Shown one piece after another: positions 27,801-34,543 of a stretch of DNA of 64,000 nucleotides. The stretch comes from Streptomyces sp. GSL17-111 (GTDB lineage: Bacteria; Actinomycetota; Actinomycetes; Streptomycetales; Streptomycetaceae), in the NCBI RefSeq assembly GCF_037911585.1, contig NZ_JBAJNS010000001.1, forward strand, positions 1,611,001 to 1,675,000, written 5' to 3'. Made by a program: the position numbers and the translations under genes. Each line of letters opens with the position of its first letter. The stretch's first letter is position 1. The notes beneath the pieces were generated by a model. That model did not search any database. It had not been told where the DNA came from and saw only the letters and a list, made by a program, of their open reading frames with translations.

Positions 27801-28646
27801 GAGATCGGGCGCCGGATCGGCGCGGCCCTGCGGGGGCAGCGGTTGGCCGGGGGGCAGGGCCCCGTCCAGGTCATGGCGACCCGGGACGCGTCCGGCTGCC
27901 CGCTCACCATCGCCCTCGACCTGCGCGGGGGCCAGGCCGCCGCCGCATGGACCGCGCTGGCCGTGCTCGACGACGACCCCGGCACCGTCAGCGCCGACGA
28001 GACGTCCCACCGGCGGCGCTGGCAGGCGTGGCTCTACTGGAGCAACCTGCTCCCGTTCCTCGACACGGGCGAGGGGGAAGGCGTCCAGCTGACCGGCGGC
28101 ATGCTGCCCGGCTTCGACCCGGCGGAGCTGGCGGTGACCGGCGGCGCGGGCCGCCTCGCCTCGCAGCGCCGGGCGCACGCGCCGGACACCCCGGACGCTC
28201 CTGCCCCGCACACCCCCCACGACGCGTCCGAGCCAAAGCCCCCGTCCGCCGTGCGCGACCCCGCCTGGGACGAGGTCGTCGAACTCCTCGTGGACGACCC
28301 CGGGCTGCCCCGGCTGGCCGAGGACCTCGCCGACCTCGGCGTCCCCGCGCCCGAGGCCGGATACGAGCTGGGTGCGGACGCCTGGCCCGCCGAACTCGCC
28401 TGGCCACAGCACCGCGTCGGCGTCGTCCTCGCCCACCGGCCGGCCACGGACGGCACCCCAGACAAGGACGCCGAACAACGGGACCGGGCCTACCGGGCGG
28501 CGGGCTGGCAGGTAGGCACGGCGGTCGAGTGGGACGCCGCCGAACTGGCCGAGCTGCTCAGCGGTGACCGGGCCACCGCGCGGCACGCCGGGAACGACGG
28601 CGACGGAGACGACGGGCACGACATGGACAGGGAGAACGGGCGATGA
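21801..28646 (+). CDS. Giant helicase-DUF1998-nuclease fusion (DrmA+DrmB-like)
   Basis: A 2281-residue protein. The SF2 helicase part has Walker A TTGTGSGKTES (about residue 103), DEFH box VVLDEFHTYDG (about 233) and motif VI VQRVGRAGRATG (about 1141). Several Cys pairs suggest zinc binding: CRECGRSGW (540), CPACRTF, CPRCFWEQ, CPDCG and CPRCRS, CDACGF. The DUF1998 signature LPGGTGYLHRLAG is at about 1699, followed by the Cys cluster CVCVGQGRPSCHRCLLRH. After it a DUF559/Vsr-like nuclease fold is visible: RPDVVF (1852), AVYLDGYRYHASPEH (1867) and GWQVFQLTWDDV (1898). A last segment repeats a weaker version (LAWPQHRVGVVLAH, AAGWQVGTAVEW). In DISARM, DrmA and DrmB are separate; here they appear as one chain plus a nuclease. 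The GTG start has AAGGAGG 7 bases upstream; the stop overlaps the next ATG. Confidence 0.9.
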   Translation: MRPTLAADQVRASLSQYLATTYALADESTRRALEEFLGDADDGIFRGPYLRVRTPFRAAEGTDWQRHLTWWPRHLTTPHRHQELAWERLSTLHGPARATLITTGTGSGKTESFLVPLLDHCRREREAGRDGVKAVLLYPMNALATDQAHRVGELLDDPADARLRDAGVQAALYVGDRPSEEFKRANPRIAVDRDEIRRVRPDVLITNYKMLDLLLQRPEDQRLWEGRALAYVVLDEFHTYDGAQGTDVAMLLRRLGSVTGLAAPGRPLGPVCPVATSATLGGHGGGPGAGSDDGEDGRPGGTGILDVAEQVFGVPFPPEAVIGEDRNSTRDFTRETDFTLPFPAPQEVAELGDPTRDPAALDALISAFTGLSGPTPEELGGVLRGHRLTAAVLEILDGAPRTLAEITEVLPRYAYHWGVAVQQRPRLAAEALARYVALLSHARDPERPGRPLLSVEIHHWVRSVSRVLRGVSAARAEFRWDDERVTSAGALARGGAGGSARPSPYDGEKPVVPADAAEPAAVPADDSAPPPAEVFLPAVFCRECGRSGWAAYSPEVDPAELDLNAAKIRRASVGRDKRRVRNMIAATPQEVHEAAFGAGPQRQRGGPAVMVLEGTGGRLRPLSPESDFTEPDDGEDHRRPRPLHNAAFVHADLDGDRAAARDQCPACRTFNSIRYLGTGLAALASAAITQLFTGGELDKSRKENKTLLFNDSVQDAAHRAGYVASRSYTFSFRALLASRISEDEPTALSDLAADLIADVVDSRAVQAAVIPPDLHLVRGVDTLLSGRSRGSRATWELIAQRLAFATVMEFGLRSRQGRTLELTRTVAADVPLPDADAVADLVRELLLTTPGEIALPDGSVPGPDRHVGFVRGLLERLRIRGAVRHAWLDPWLDQAGVRRWAIWGGRATGMPAFPRGTSAPAFLLGAPKAGSEDFDVLTGRLGWYQDWAIRALGLRRESATDFLVRLLPALAEAGVLSARTAADGSTRIYGLQPGHIQVRALADETLPDATAHCPRCFWEQTVHPDLADHWHGQPCPRYRCGGHLRTGRDLDSGLRQRDFSEDFYRRMYREAGVYTINTAEHTSTLSRARREAVEKAFRDGTDVHYANPQVLSCTPTLELGIDIGDLSAVVLASLPKTPASYVQRVGRAGRATGNSYLLTMVDRNPRDRYYLEDPRLMIAGDVLPPGCYLSAVEILRRQYLAHLLDLAAAGRLTAADGTAVRPLPRLATELFGPSAWQAEFTEAALADGARLGGAFLGLFPPYDEARGTGVSPQAREALLTYATAPGDEGLAGALEAARTRWEDRRAEMQRRIEAIDRAHGLLVSGDPDHERQGRELRAERRGVARVAREISRTTAHGALVDLGLLPNYSLIDTATELEATLTWTEEAPDGTRRVQSKPLRHSRPARLALTDFAPGNHYYAQGYKHRITGLDIGSPGRPAWTWWRICPDCGHARTHRAEQDASACPRCRSAAIGDIGCLHKVLVPRRVTSRDDRDDARVRDDTDERERRHYTIVPAVDIDPDDVEEAWKHRRATFGWEFTRQAHVRHLNVGATRVDGTADTPLAGRLVRLNPFWVCDACGFADPDGGPAALHDGDAGKLDKYHRPWCPRRHDTASERAARQGEKVLLAHELRTDALRVLIPAVTAHTQERLVSFKALLLAGIARSYGGDPDHLAVVTDSMPEEGGGDLRRHFIVLYDTLPGGTGYLHRLAGQDGLREVLEGARHVIESCVCVGQGRPSCHRCLLRHVDDGEYELVSREHALEMLGSLFGRTADEWAVQPVATTRDITLVHQVESELEALFRRGLLTWAERTDEVSVRSALTADGSRDTTLRFTAPDGSVRGWQMETQPPLGFTRPDVVFRSTDDDTRVAVYLDGYRYHASPEHLTVAEDAAKRTRLRAEGWQVFQLTWDDVRAWTGGAAPQPDPVWKPYQNTAQKTAMDIHRRLHAADTRDLSRFVWTNPVETLIGYLTDPDPDAWRRRTQSALAGFAAVRATSRALADGDEIGRRIGAALRGQRLAGGQGPVQVMATRDASGCPLTIALDLRGGQAAAAWTALAVLDDDPGTVSADETSHRRRWQAWLYWSNLLPFLDTGEGEGVQLTGGMLPGFDPAELAVTGGAGRLASQRRAHAPDTPDAPAPHTPHDASEPKPPSAVRDPAWDEVVELLVDDPGLPRLAEDLADLGVPAPEAGYELGADAWPAELAWPQHRVGVVLAHRPATDGTPDKDAEQRDRAYRAAGWQVGTAVEWDAAELAELLSGDRATARHAGNDGDGDDGHDMDRENGR

Positions 28647-30922
28647 CGGTCACCGGCGCACCGAAGGCGGGAGCGACCCTGCGGCTCCTGGAGAAGGCCG
28701 ACAAGGAGATCGTCAAGCTGGACCGCGCGGTCGTCGGCGCCTTCTACAAGTTCCAGCACGACTTCCGCCGCAACCCCGAGGCAGGCGGCTTCCATCTGAA
28801 GCCGCTCCAGGGCCACGAGCGGCTGTGGTCGGCGCGGATCAACCGCGAGTGGCGGGCGCTGATGCTCCGGCTGGGCGGCAACGACTGGCTGCTCGTCTCC
28901 GTCAAGCACCGCAACCACGTCTACGAGAACCTCGACCGCTTCGCCTACGGCATCAACCACGTCACCGGCGCCATCGAGTACGTCGACCTCCAGGTCGTCG
29001 AGGAGAGCCTGCTGCGCCGCGACCTCGCGGCGCGCCCCGCCTCCGTGCCGCACGCGCCCCCGCGCCCGACCGAACCCCCCACCGACGCACCCCTCTTCGC
29101 CGCCTACAGCGACCAGCAGCTGGCGGACCTGGGCGTCGCCGAGGCGCTCATCCCCGTCGTCCGGAAGCTCACCACGGACGACGAGCTGCTCGGCCTCGCC
29201 GAGTACGCCCCGCGCCACACCGGGGAGGTCCTGCTGCGGCTACGCGACGGCGTCCCCTACGACGCCGTCATGGAACAGGTCACCGCGCCCGTCGCCGTCG
29301 ACGAGCCGGGCCGGCACGTCGACACCCACGACTGGCAGGCGGCCGTCGACCGCTCCCAGACCGTGGTGATCACCGACGACGAGTCGTTGCAGAGCATCCT
29401 GGACGAGGGCGACTTCGGCCGCTGGAAGATCTTTCTGCACCCCACCCAGGAGCAGCTCGTCCGCCGCCGCTACTCCGGACCGGCGCGCGTCAGCGGCGGG
29501 CCGGGCACGGGCAAAACCATCGTGGCACTGCACCGGGTGTGCCACCTCGTGCGCGGGCTCCCACCCGGGCACAACCGGCCCGTGCTGCTCACCACCTTCA
29601 ACAAGAACCTCGCCGCCGACCTGCGGGCCCGGCTCCTCTCGCTCGGCGGCCCCGATGTGCTGGCCCGGGTCGAGATCGCCCACGTCGACCAGCTCGCCAC
29701 CCGGATCGTCAGCGAGGCGGAACCCGGCAGCGGAAAGCGGCGGATCGACGACACGGCGGCACTGCGCGAATGGCGCCAACTGCTCGTGGAGGCCGGAGAG
29801 ACCCGCTGGAGCGCCGAGTTCCTCAGCGACGAGTGGAACCAGGTCATCCTCGGCCAGGCCGTGGCCTCCCGCACCGACTACTTCACGGCCCGCCGTGCCG
29901 GTCGCGGCCGCAGCGTCACCCGGGCCGAGCGGGCCGGGATCTGGCAGCTCGCCGAACGCTTCACCCAGCGTCTGGAGACCCAGGGACTGGAGACGCACCG
30001 GCAGGTCGCGGAACGGGCCGCGCGCCTGGAGATCGCCCGCAAGGCCAAGATCGACAAGCGCGCCGACGAGCGGGACGCACGAGGCGGCCTGCACAACCTG
30101 CACGTCGAGGCCGGCTCCGGCGCCTGGCTGCGCTACCGGTACCGGCACATCGTCGTGGACGAGGCCCAGGACCTCAGCCCCGCCCACTGGAAGATGCTAC
30201 GAGCCATGGTTCCGGCCGAGGCCGACGACCTGTTCCTCGTCGGGGACACCCACCAGCGCATCTACGACAACCAGGTCACCCTCGGCAGCCTCGGCGTCCA
30301 CATCCGGGGCCGCTCCTCCCGCCTGACACTCAGCTACCGCACGACCCGCGAGATCCTGAGCGAGGCCATCCGCATCCTGGGTGGCGAGACGTACGACGAC
30401 CTCGACGGCGGCTCCGACACCCTCGCCGGCTACCGCTCCGTCCTGCACGGGCTCAGCCCCCGTCTGCGCGGAGCCCGGACGTGGGACGAGGAGATGGACC
30501 TCGTCGTGGAACAGCTCCGGGCGTGGCACGACGTCCCCCGCGAATCCACGGCGATCTGCGTGCCGACGAACGACATGGTCACCCAGCTCGCCGAACGGCT
30601 CGCCAGGAACGGGATCACCCCCACGGAAATCACCCAGGACGGGCCCCGGAACGACGAGGGCGTCCACATCGGGACCATGTACCGCTTCAAGGGACTGGAA
30701 TACCGCTGCCTGATCATCGCCGGGGTCTCCGAGGGGCTCGTTCCCCGCTCATCCGTGGACGCCTGGGAGCGCACCGACGTTACCCGCCACCGGCGCGAAC
30801 TCCACCGCGCGCGCTCCCTGCTGTTCGTCGCGGCCACCCGCGCCCGCGACGCCCTCACCCTCACCTGGCACGGCGAACCGAGCCGCTTCCTGACCCCCCT
30901 CCTCCCACCCGCACGCCCCTGA
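28643..30922 (+). CDS. UvrD/Rep-type helicase with RelE-like N-terminal domain
   Basis: A 759-residue SF1 helicase. Residues about 15-110 resemble a RelE/ParE-type toxin fold: GAFYKFQHDFRRNPE, FHLKPLQGHERLWSARI, REWRALM, VSVKHRNHVYENLDR. A linker follows, then helicase motifs: Walker A VSGGPGTGKTIVALHR (about 283), VVDEAQDLSPAHW (about 504), LVGDTHQRIY, LTLSYRTTREI, YRFKGLEYR and FVAATRARDALTL (about 728). The ATG overlaps the stop of the giant helicase (ATGA), so the two are co-translated and probably function together. Whether the RelE-like part is an active RNase, a DNA-binding adaptor or a structural remnant cannot be decided from sequence. It ends the main run of the defence island. Confidence 0.88.
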   Translation: MTVTGAPKAGATLRLLEKADKEIVKLDRAVVGAFYKFQHDFRRNPEAGGFHLKPLQGHERLWSARINREWRALMLRLGGNDWLLVSVKHRNHVYENLDRFAYGINHVTGAIEYVDLQVVEESLLRRDLAARPASVPHAPPRPTEPPTDAPLFAAYSDQQLADLGVAEALIPVVRKLTTDDELLGLAEYAPRHTGEVLLRLRDGVPYDAVMEQVTAPVAVDEPGRHVDTHDWQAAVDRSQTVVITDDESLQSILDEGDFGRWKIFLHPTQEQLVRRRYSGPARVSGGPGTGKTIVALHRVCHLVRGLPPGHNRPVLLTTFNKNLAADLRARLLSLGGPDVLARVEIAHVDQLATRIVSEAEPGSGKRRIDDTAALREWRQLLVEAGETRWSAEFLSDEWNQVILGQAVASRTDYFTARRAGRGRSVTRAERAGIWQLAERFTQRLETQGLETHRQVAERAARLEIARKAKIDKRADERDARGGLHNLHVEAGSGAWLRYRYRHIVVDEAQDLSPAHWKMLRAMVPAEADDLFLVGDTHQRIYDNQVTLGSLGVHIRGRSSRLTLSYRTTREILSEAIRILGGETYDDLDGGSDTLAGYRSVLHGLSPRLRGARTWDEEMDLVVEQLRAWHDVPRESTAICVPTNDMVTQLAERLARNGITPTEITQDGPRNDEGVHIGTMYRFKGLEYRCLIIAGVSEGLVPRSSVDAWERTDVTRHRRELHRARSLLFVAATRARDALTLTWHGEPSRFLTPLLPPARP

Positions 30923-31107
30923 GAAGGACCACGGCGGCGGCCGGGAGGAAGCCAGCCTGACCGTGTCACGCTTGGCGAACAGGATCGGCACGTGCACCGC
31001 CAACTCCGGTCATCACGTGCTATATCCGTTCTGAGCCGAACGGACGTCGTCCGGGCCACCCGGCTCGAAGGAGCCGGGAGACCCTCGGCCATGCACAGGA
31101 GTAGTAC

Positions 31108-31683
31108 GTGATAGCACTCGGATCCACCCTCGCTCTGACGCACGTGCGCAGCTACGTGCCCAAGCGGGGCTCCACCCCCTCAGGCGTACAGGACTCGGGA
31201 TTCGCCACCGAATGGCACCTGGAAGCCACCGGTCGCCCACGCCTGACCATCCACGACACCCAGTGGGACCACGGTGAGCGGGACGTGGTTCTCCAGCAGC
31301 TCCCGCTGTTACCGGAGATGCCCGCCAACCTGGCCAACCTGCACGGCCGGCACCGGGCCGGGATCGTCGAGCTGACTCCCGGGCGCTGGCGGATCACCGC
31401 CTTCCTCTCCCTGCCGCAGCCGGGCGGGAGGCCGACGCAGAAGCGCTCTCTGACCACGGCCCAGCTGGCACAGGGCTGCGGAGCGGCCCGCCTGTGCGCA
31501 CTGCTGGCCCGCCCCGGCGTGTCACTCACCCCGCCCTTCGACGTGGCGGACCCTCAGGACACCGAGCGCTTCCAGCACGCCGTCGTCTTCGAGGAGGACG
31601 ACCGGGAGACACCCGTCATGACCTATGTGCTGACGCGGCTGATGCCGACACTGCGACACACCGCCTGGGTTCCCGACCACTGA
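31108..31683 (+). CDS. Unrecognised 191-residue protein with a TTA codon
   Basis: No family recognised. The protein is soluble, with no signal peptide or membrane helix, and has a central basic block (PGGRPTQKRSLTTAQLAQG) and a C-terminus ending TLRHTAWVPDH. The GTG start at 31108 has CAGGAG 6 bases upstream. A TTA leucine codon is at 31309, shared as a rarity with two genes of the defence island. It lies 185 bases after the UvrD-like gene, on the same strand, and before a convergent protease gene. It may be an outlying member of the island; the evidence is only position and codon use. Confidence 0.7.
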   Translation: MIALGSTLALTHVRSYVPKRGSTPSGVQDSGFATEWHLEATGRPRLTIHDTQWDHGERDVVLQQLPLLPEMPANLANLHGRHRAGIVELTPGRWRITAFLSLPQPGGRPTQKRSLTTAQLAQGCGAARLCALLARPGVSLTPPFDVADPQDTERFQHAVVFEEDDRETPVMTYVLTRLMPTLRHTAWVPDH

Positions 31684-31706
31684 CAGGCCGCCCCGACACA
31701 CGCCGC

Positions 31707-31729
31707 CCGCGCCCCGCCGTGGGGCGCGG
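31707..31729. terminator. Hairpin terminator between convergent genes
   Basis: A 9-bp perfect stem (CCGCGCCCC / GGGGCGCGG) with a 5-base loop, 24 bases after the stop of the 191-residue gene and about 120 bases before the convergent M4 protease stop. Confidence 0.6.
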
Positions 31730-31847
31730 ACATGCGGGGAACTCCGCTGGAGCCCGGTGGCGCCCCGTGGTCGGACAGAGCAGGGCGCCGGCCCGCGCGG
31801 GTGCCCGCGAACCGACGCCCTGTCTCAGGCGGTCCTCACCTCAGCGG

Positions 31848-33791
31848 TCAGGGTGTGGTGTAGCCGAGCGTGTAGTCGCCGGTGCCGGAGTAGGCGTGGA
31901 CCCGGTAGCGGTAGTAACCGGACGTCCCGTCGTAGGCGATCTCCTCGTCCGGCCCACTGGTCGTGGAACGCGCCACCTCGCTCCAGCTGTAGCCACTCCA
32001 CTTCTGCAGGTAGAGGTCGAAGTCGGTGCCGTCGGGCCCGTCCAGACACGCGGTGTGCCGCCCGGACCCGGTCTGGAACCAGCTGCCGTCGGGCTGAATG
32101 TCGCTGCCCCCGCTGCTCAGAGAACCGCTCTTGGTGTTCTCGAACTCGGTGCACGTGCCCGGATCGGGGTCGGGGTCCGTGTCGCCGGGGCGTGTGCCGA
32201 CGTTGACCGCCGCCCAGGCGTGTGCGACCGCGAGCTGCTCGGGGCTGTCGACGCCGTACAGCTCACCGGCGGCCTGCAGGGTGTGGGTGCGGGCCTGCGC
32301 GAACGTCTCGTTCGGCATCATCTTCTCGGCCAGCGCCTTGAACCAGATCTTCTCGGCCTTGCCGATGCCGATGCCGGTCACCGGGTCGTCGTCGTAGGTC
32401 GGGCTGTCGTAGGTGACGCCGTTGATGACCTTCTCGCCGCTGCCCTCGGAGAGCAGGTAGAAGAAGTGGTTGGCGATGCCCGAGCTGTGGTGCACGTCCA
32501 CGTTGCCGGCGCCCGAGTACCAGTAGTCGAGCGAGCTGCCGTCCTTGCTGGGCTCATCCATGTAGCGCAGCGGTGTGCCGTTTCCGCGAATATCGATCTT
32601 CTCTCCCACGAGGTAGTCGGCGACGTCCTCGGGGTTGTCGGCGTGGAACTCGACGGCGGCGGCGAAGATGTCGGAAGTGGCCTCGTTCAGCCCGCCGGAC
32701 TCGTTGCTGTAGATCAGGCCCGCCGTGTTGGAGGTGACGCCGTGTGTCATCTCATGGGCGGCGACGTCGATCGAGGTCAGTGGCTTCTGGTCGTTGGCAC
32801 CATCGCCGTAGGTCATGCAGAAGCAGGAGTCCTGCCAGAAGGCGTTGGAGTAGGCGTTGCCGTAGTGGACGCGGCTGGAGGCGGCGACACCGTCGCCGCG
32901 GATCCCCTCGCGGCCATGCACGTCCAGGTAGTAGTCCCAGGTGAGAGCGGCGCCGTAGTGGGCGTCGACGGCTGCGGTCTGGTTGTTGGTCGGTGAGCCG
33001 TTGCCCCAGACGTCGTCGGCGTCGGTGAAGACCTGGTTGCCGTTGTCGGAGTCACGGGTGGTGTGGCCGCCGCGCTGGGTGTCCTCCATGCGGTAGTTGC
33101 CGCTGGATCCGCTGGTTCCGATGGTCACCTGCCCGGCGTACATGCTGTTCCCGCTGCCGGTGTGCACGCCCTGGTACTCGTACAGCTTCTCGCCGGTCTT
33201 AGCGTCGGTGATGACGTGCAGTTCGTTCGGGGTGCCGTCCTTCTGCGTGCCGCCGACCACGCGCTCCCAGGCGAGTGTGGGGTCCCCTTCGGCGGCCCAG
33301 ATCACCTTGCGCGGGGCGGTGCTGCCCTTCGCCTCGGCCTTGGCGGGCTTCCGGCTCGCGGGCGCCTTGGTGGTGGGCACCGTGATGGGTGCGTCGGTCG
33401 CCTTGTCGACGACCTCGATGGCACCGTCGGGGCCACGGTGCACGATGATCTGGCCGCCGAGGACGGGCAGTCCGGCGTAGGTGCGCTCGTAGCGGGTGTG
33501 GGTGGAGCCGTCCCGGTTCTTGACGACGTCCTTCACCTTGAGTTCGATGCGGTCGCCGAGGTCGAGGGCCTGAGCCGTTTCGGCTTCGCGTCTCTCGGCC
33601 TGGGCTATCAGCTCGGCGCGCTCGGAGGGGCTGACGTCGGCTATCAGCGCTCCGGGATCGAGTCGACCGTCGTCGGCGGCGGCGCTGACGGTGCCTGCCT
33701 GGAGGCCCACGGCCACCACGGCTGCCGTGGCCGCCAGGGCGACGGTGGTGCGGACGCGTCTGCTGCCGCGACGCGGGGAGGTACTACTCAC
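31848..33791 (-). CDS. Secreted M4 thermolysin-like metalloprotease with PPC domain
   Basis: A 647-residue preproenzyme. Basic N-terminus then a hydrophobic signal helix (TTVALAATAAVVAVGLQAG) ending in VSAAADD. An FTP/PepSY-type propeptide follows (LKVKDVVKNRDGSTHTRYER, GLPVLGGQIIVH). The catalytic domain has VAAHEMTHGVTSN (zinc His pair and catalytic Glu, about residue 344) and GGLNEATSDIFAA (third zinc ligand Glu). HHSSGIANHFFY carries the conserved substrate-binding His region. A linker (TDPDPDPG) leads to a pre-peptidase C-terminal domain of about 95 residues. It should be secreted, autoprocessed and degrade extracellular protein. The GTG start at 33791 has GGAG about 8 bases upstream; the 51-residue upstream extension lacks signal features. 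Confidence 0.93.
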   Translation of the reverse strand: MSSTSPRRGSRRVRTTVALAATAAVVAVGLQAGTVSAAADDGRLDPGALIADVSPSERAELIAQAERREAETAQALDLGDRIELKVKDVVKNRDGSTHTRYERTYAGLPVLGGQIIVHRGPDGAIEVVDKATDAPITVPTTKAPASRKPAKAEAKGSTAPRKVIWAAEGDPTLAWERVVGGTQKDGTPNELHVITDAKTGEKLYEYQGVHTGSGNSMYAGQVTIGTSGSSGNYRMEDTQRGGHTTRDSDNGNQVFTDADDVWGNGSPTNNQTAAVDAHYGAALTWDYYLDVHGREGIRGDGVAASSRVHYGNAYSNAFWQDSCFCMTYGDGANDQKPLTSIDVAAHEMTHGVTSNTAGLIYSNESGGLNEATSDIFAAAVEFHADNPEDVADYLVGEKIDIRGNGTPLRYMDEPSKDGSSLDYWYSGAGNVDVHHSSGIANHFFYLLSEGSGEKVINGVTYDSPTYDDDPVTGIGIGKAEKIWFKALAEKMMPNETFAQARTHTLQAAGELYGVDSPEQLAVAHAWAAVNVGTRPGDTDPDPDPGTCTEFENTKSGSLSSGGSDIQPDGSWFQTGSGRHTACLDGPDGTDFDLYLQKWSGYSWSEVARSTTSGPDEEIAYDGTSGYYRYRVHAYSGTGDYTLGYTTP

Positions 33792-34307
33792 GTGATGGCT
33801 CCTCAACTCATGTGGGGGGCTGAGATGGTGCAGCCGTGCAGAGGTGAGGCACGGATGGAGTGGGGCGGCCGTAGCCTCGCCCAGAGAATGGGGGAGGGCC
33901 GAAGGCACGGTAAGAGGGAAACCCCTTGCTCGACGAGGCGTCATGTCTCATACACCGCAGGCTTGTTGTTTCGAGGGCTGTGCTGGTCCTGTACCAGCAC
34001 AGGACCAGCACCCAGCCCATGCGGGTGCGATTCCAGGCGCAGGGTGTACTCGCCGGGTTCTGGAGTCCGCCGGGACCGGGCGTCTCGCCCGTACCGGCGC
34101 AGAGCGCGTGCTGGGCCGTGATCACGTGCGGGGTGTGATGGAACGCGGGCGTGCCCATCGCCGAGGTGATCCTCGGTCGGTGTCACGGATGCCGTGGACG
34201 GACAGAGGAAGCCGCGAGCCGCAAGATCACTGCCGCACTGGAAGCGGAGGGGGACGGCGGTCAGGGGTGTGTCGGAGGTGTGTCGCGACCGCTGAGAACC
34301 CATGAGA
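33792..34307. other. Intergenic region upstream of the M4 protease
   Basis: 516 bases without a credible gene; open frames here are Arg/Pro-rich shadows. It is the 5' region of the M4 protease on the minus strand and contains one long inverted repeat (separate entry). I see no clear -35/-10 pair. Confidence 0.6.
33975..34018. promoter_or_regulatory. Long inverted repeat upstream of the M4 protease
   Basis: A 13-bp perfect inverted repeat (GTGCTGGTCCTGT at 33980-33992 and ACAGGACCAGCAC at 33999-34011) with a 6-base loop, extended outward by GGGCTG / CAGCCC with a small bulge. It lies about 185-225 bases upstream of the protease start. It could be an operator for a dimeric regulator or an RNA hairpin in a long leader. 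No T-tract is seen on either side. Confidence 0.55.
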
Positions 34308-34342
34308 ACGGGCGGTACTCAGTGAGACTGAGTACCGCCCGT
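34308..34342 (-). terminator. Terminator downstream of tRNA-Arg
   Basis: A 16-bp perfect stem (ACGGGCGGTACTCAGT / ACTGAGTACCGCCCGT) with a 3-base loop (GAG) lies about 55 bases past the 3' end of the tRNA on the minus strand. It is the expected place for the tRNA transcript to end. Confidence 0.75.
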
Positions 34343-34396
34343 TGTTCTCGGCACCTGCCCTGGTCAAAGCGCTGATGTTGGCTACTGACCTGGCGG

Positions 34397-34468
34397 TGCC
34401 CCCGGCAGGATTCGAACCTGCGCACACGGCTCCGGAGGCCGTTGCTCTATCCCCTGAGCTACGGGGGC
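34397..34468 (-). tRNA. tRNA-Arg (anticodon CCG)
   Basis: A complete 72-nt cloverleaf on the minus strand. The 7-bp acceptor stem is GCCCCCG / CGGGGGC, the D arm has GCTC / GAGC, and the anticodon stem ACGGC / GCCGT encloses loop CTCCGGA with anticodon CCG. The T arm is GCAGG TTCGAAT CCTGC. The discriminator is A and no CCA is encoded. It reads CGG arginine codons, which are common in this genome. Confidence 0.96.
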
Positions 34469-34543
34469 GCTGCCGCTGATCGCGGCGACGGGTAGAACCT
34501 TACCAGCTTGGAACGGGTGGTCATGAACGGGTTTCGGGCGAGG

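Noticed and set aside
21801..28646. Assignment of the giant helicase to Druantia DruE
   Set aside because: Size and DUF1998 fit, but no other Druantia gene is visible and the partner genes are DISARM-like. Kept as an alternative only.
4883..30922. Assignment of the island to BREX/Pgl
   Set aside because: No PglZ phosphatase-like or BrxC/PglY ATPase gene is present; the DUF1998 and SNF2 helicases fit DISARM better.
33844..34305. Small open frames between the M4 protease and the tRNA
   Set aside because: They are low-complexity, overlap hairpins, and have no credible start sites.
34397..34468. tRNA-Arg as an integration (att) site for the defence island
   Set aside because: No integrase is present, no repeat of the tRNA 3' end is seen at the island's left edge, and two protease/regulator genes of ordinary composition intervene.
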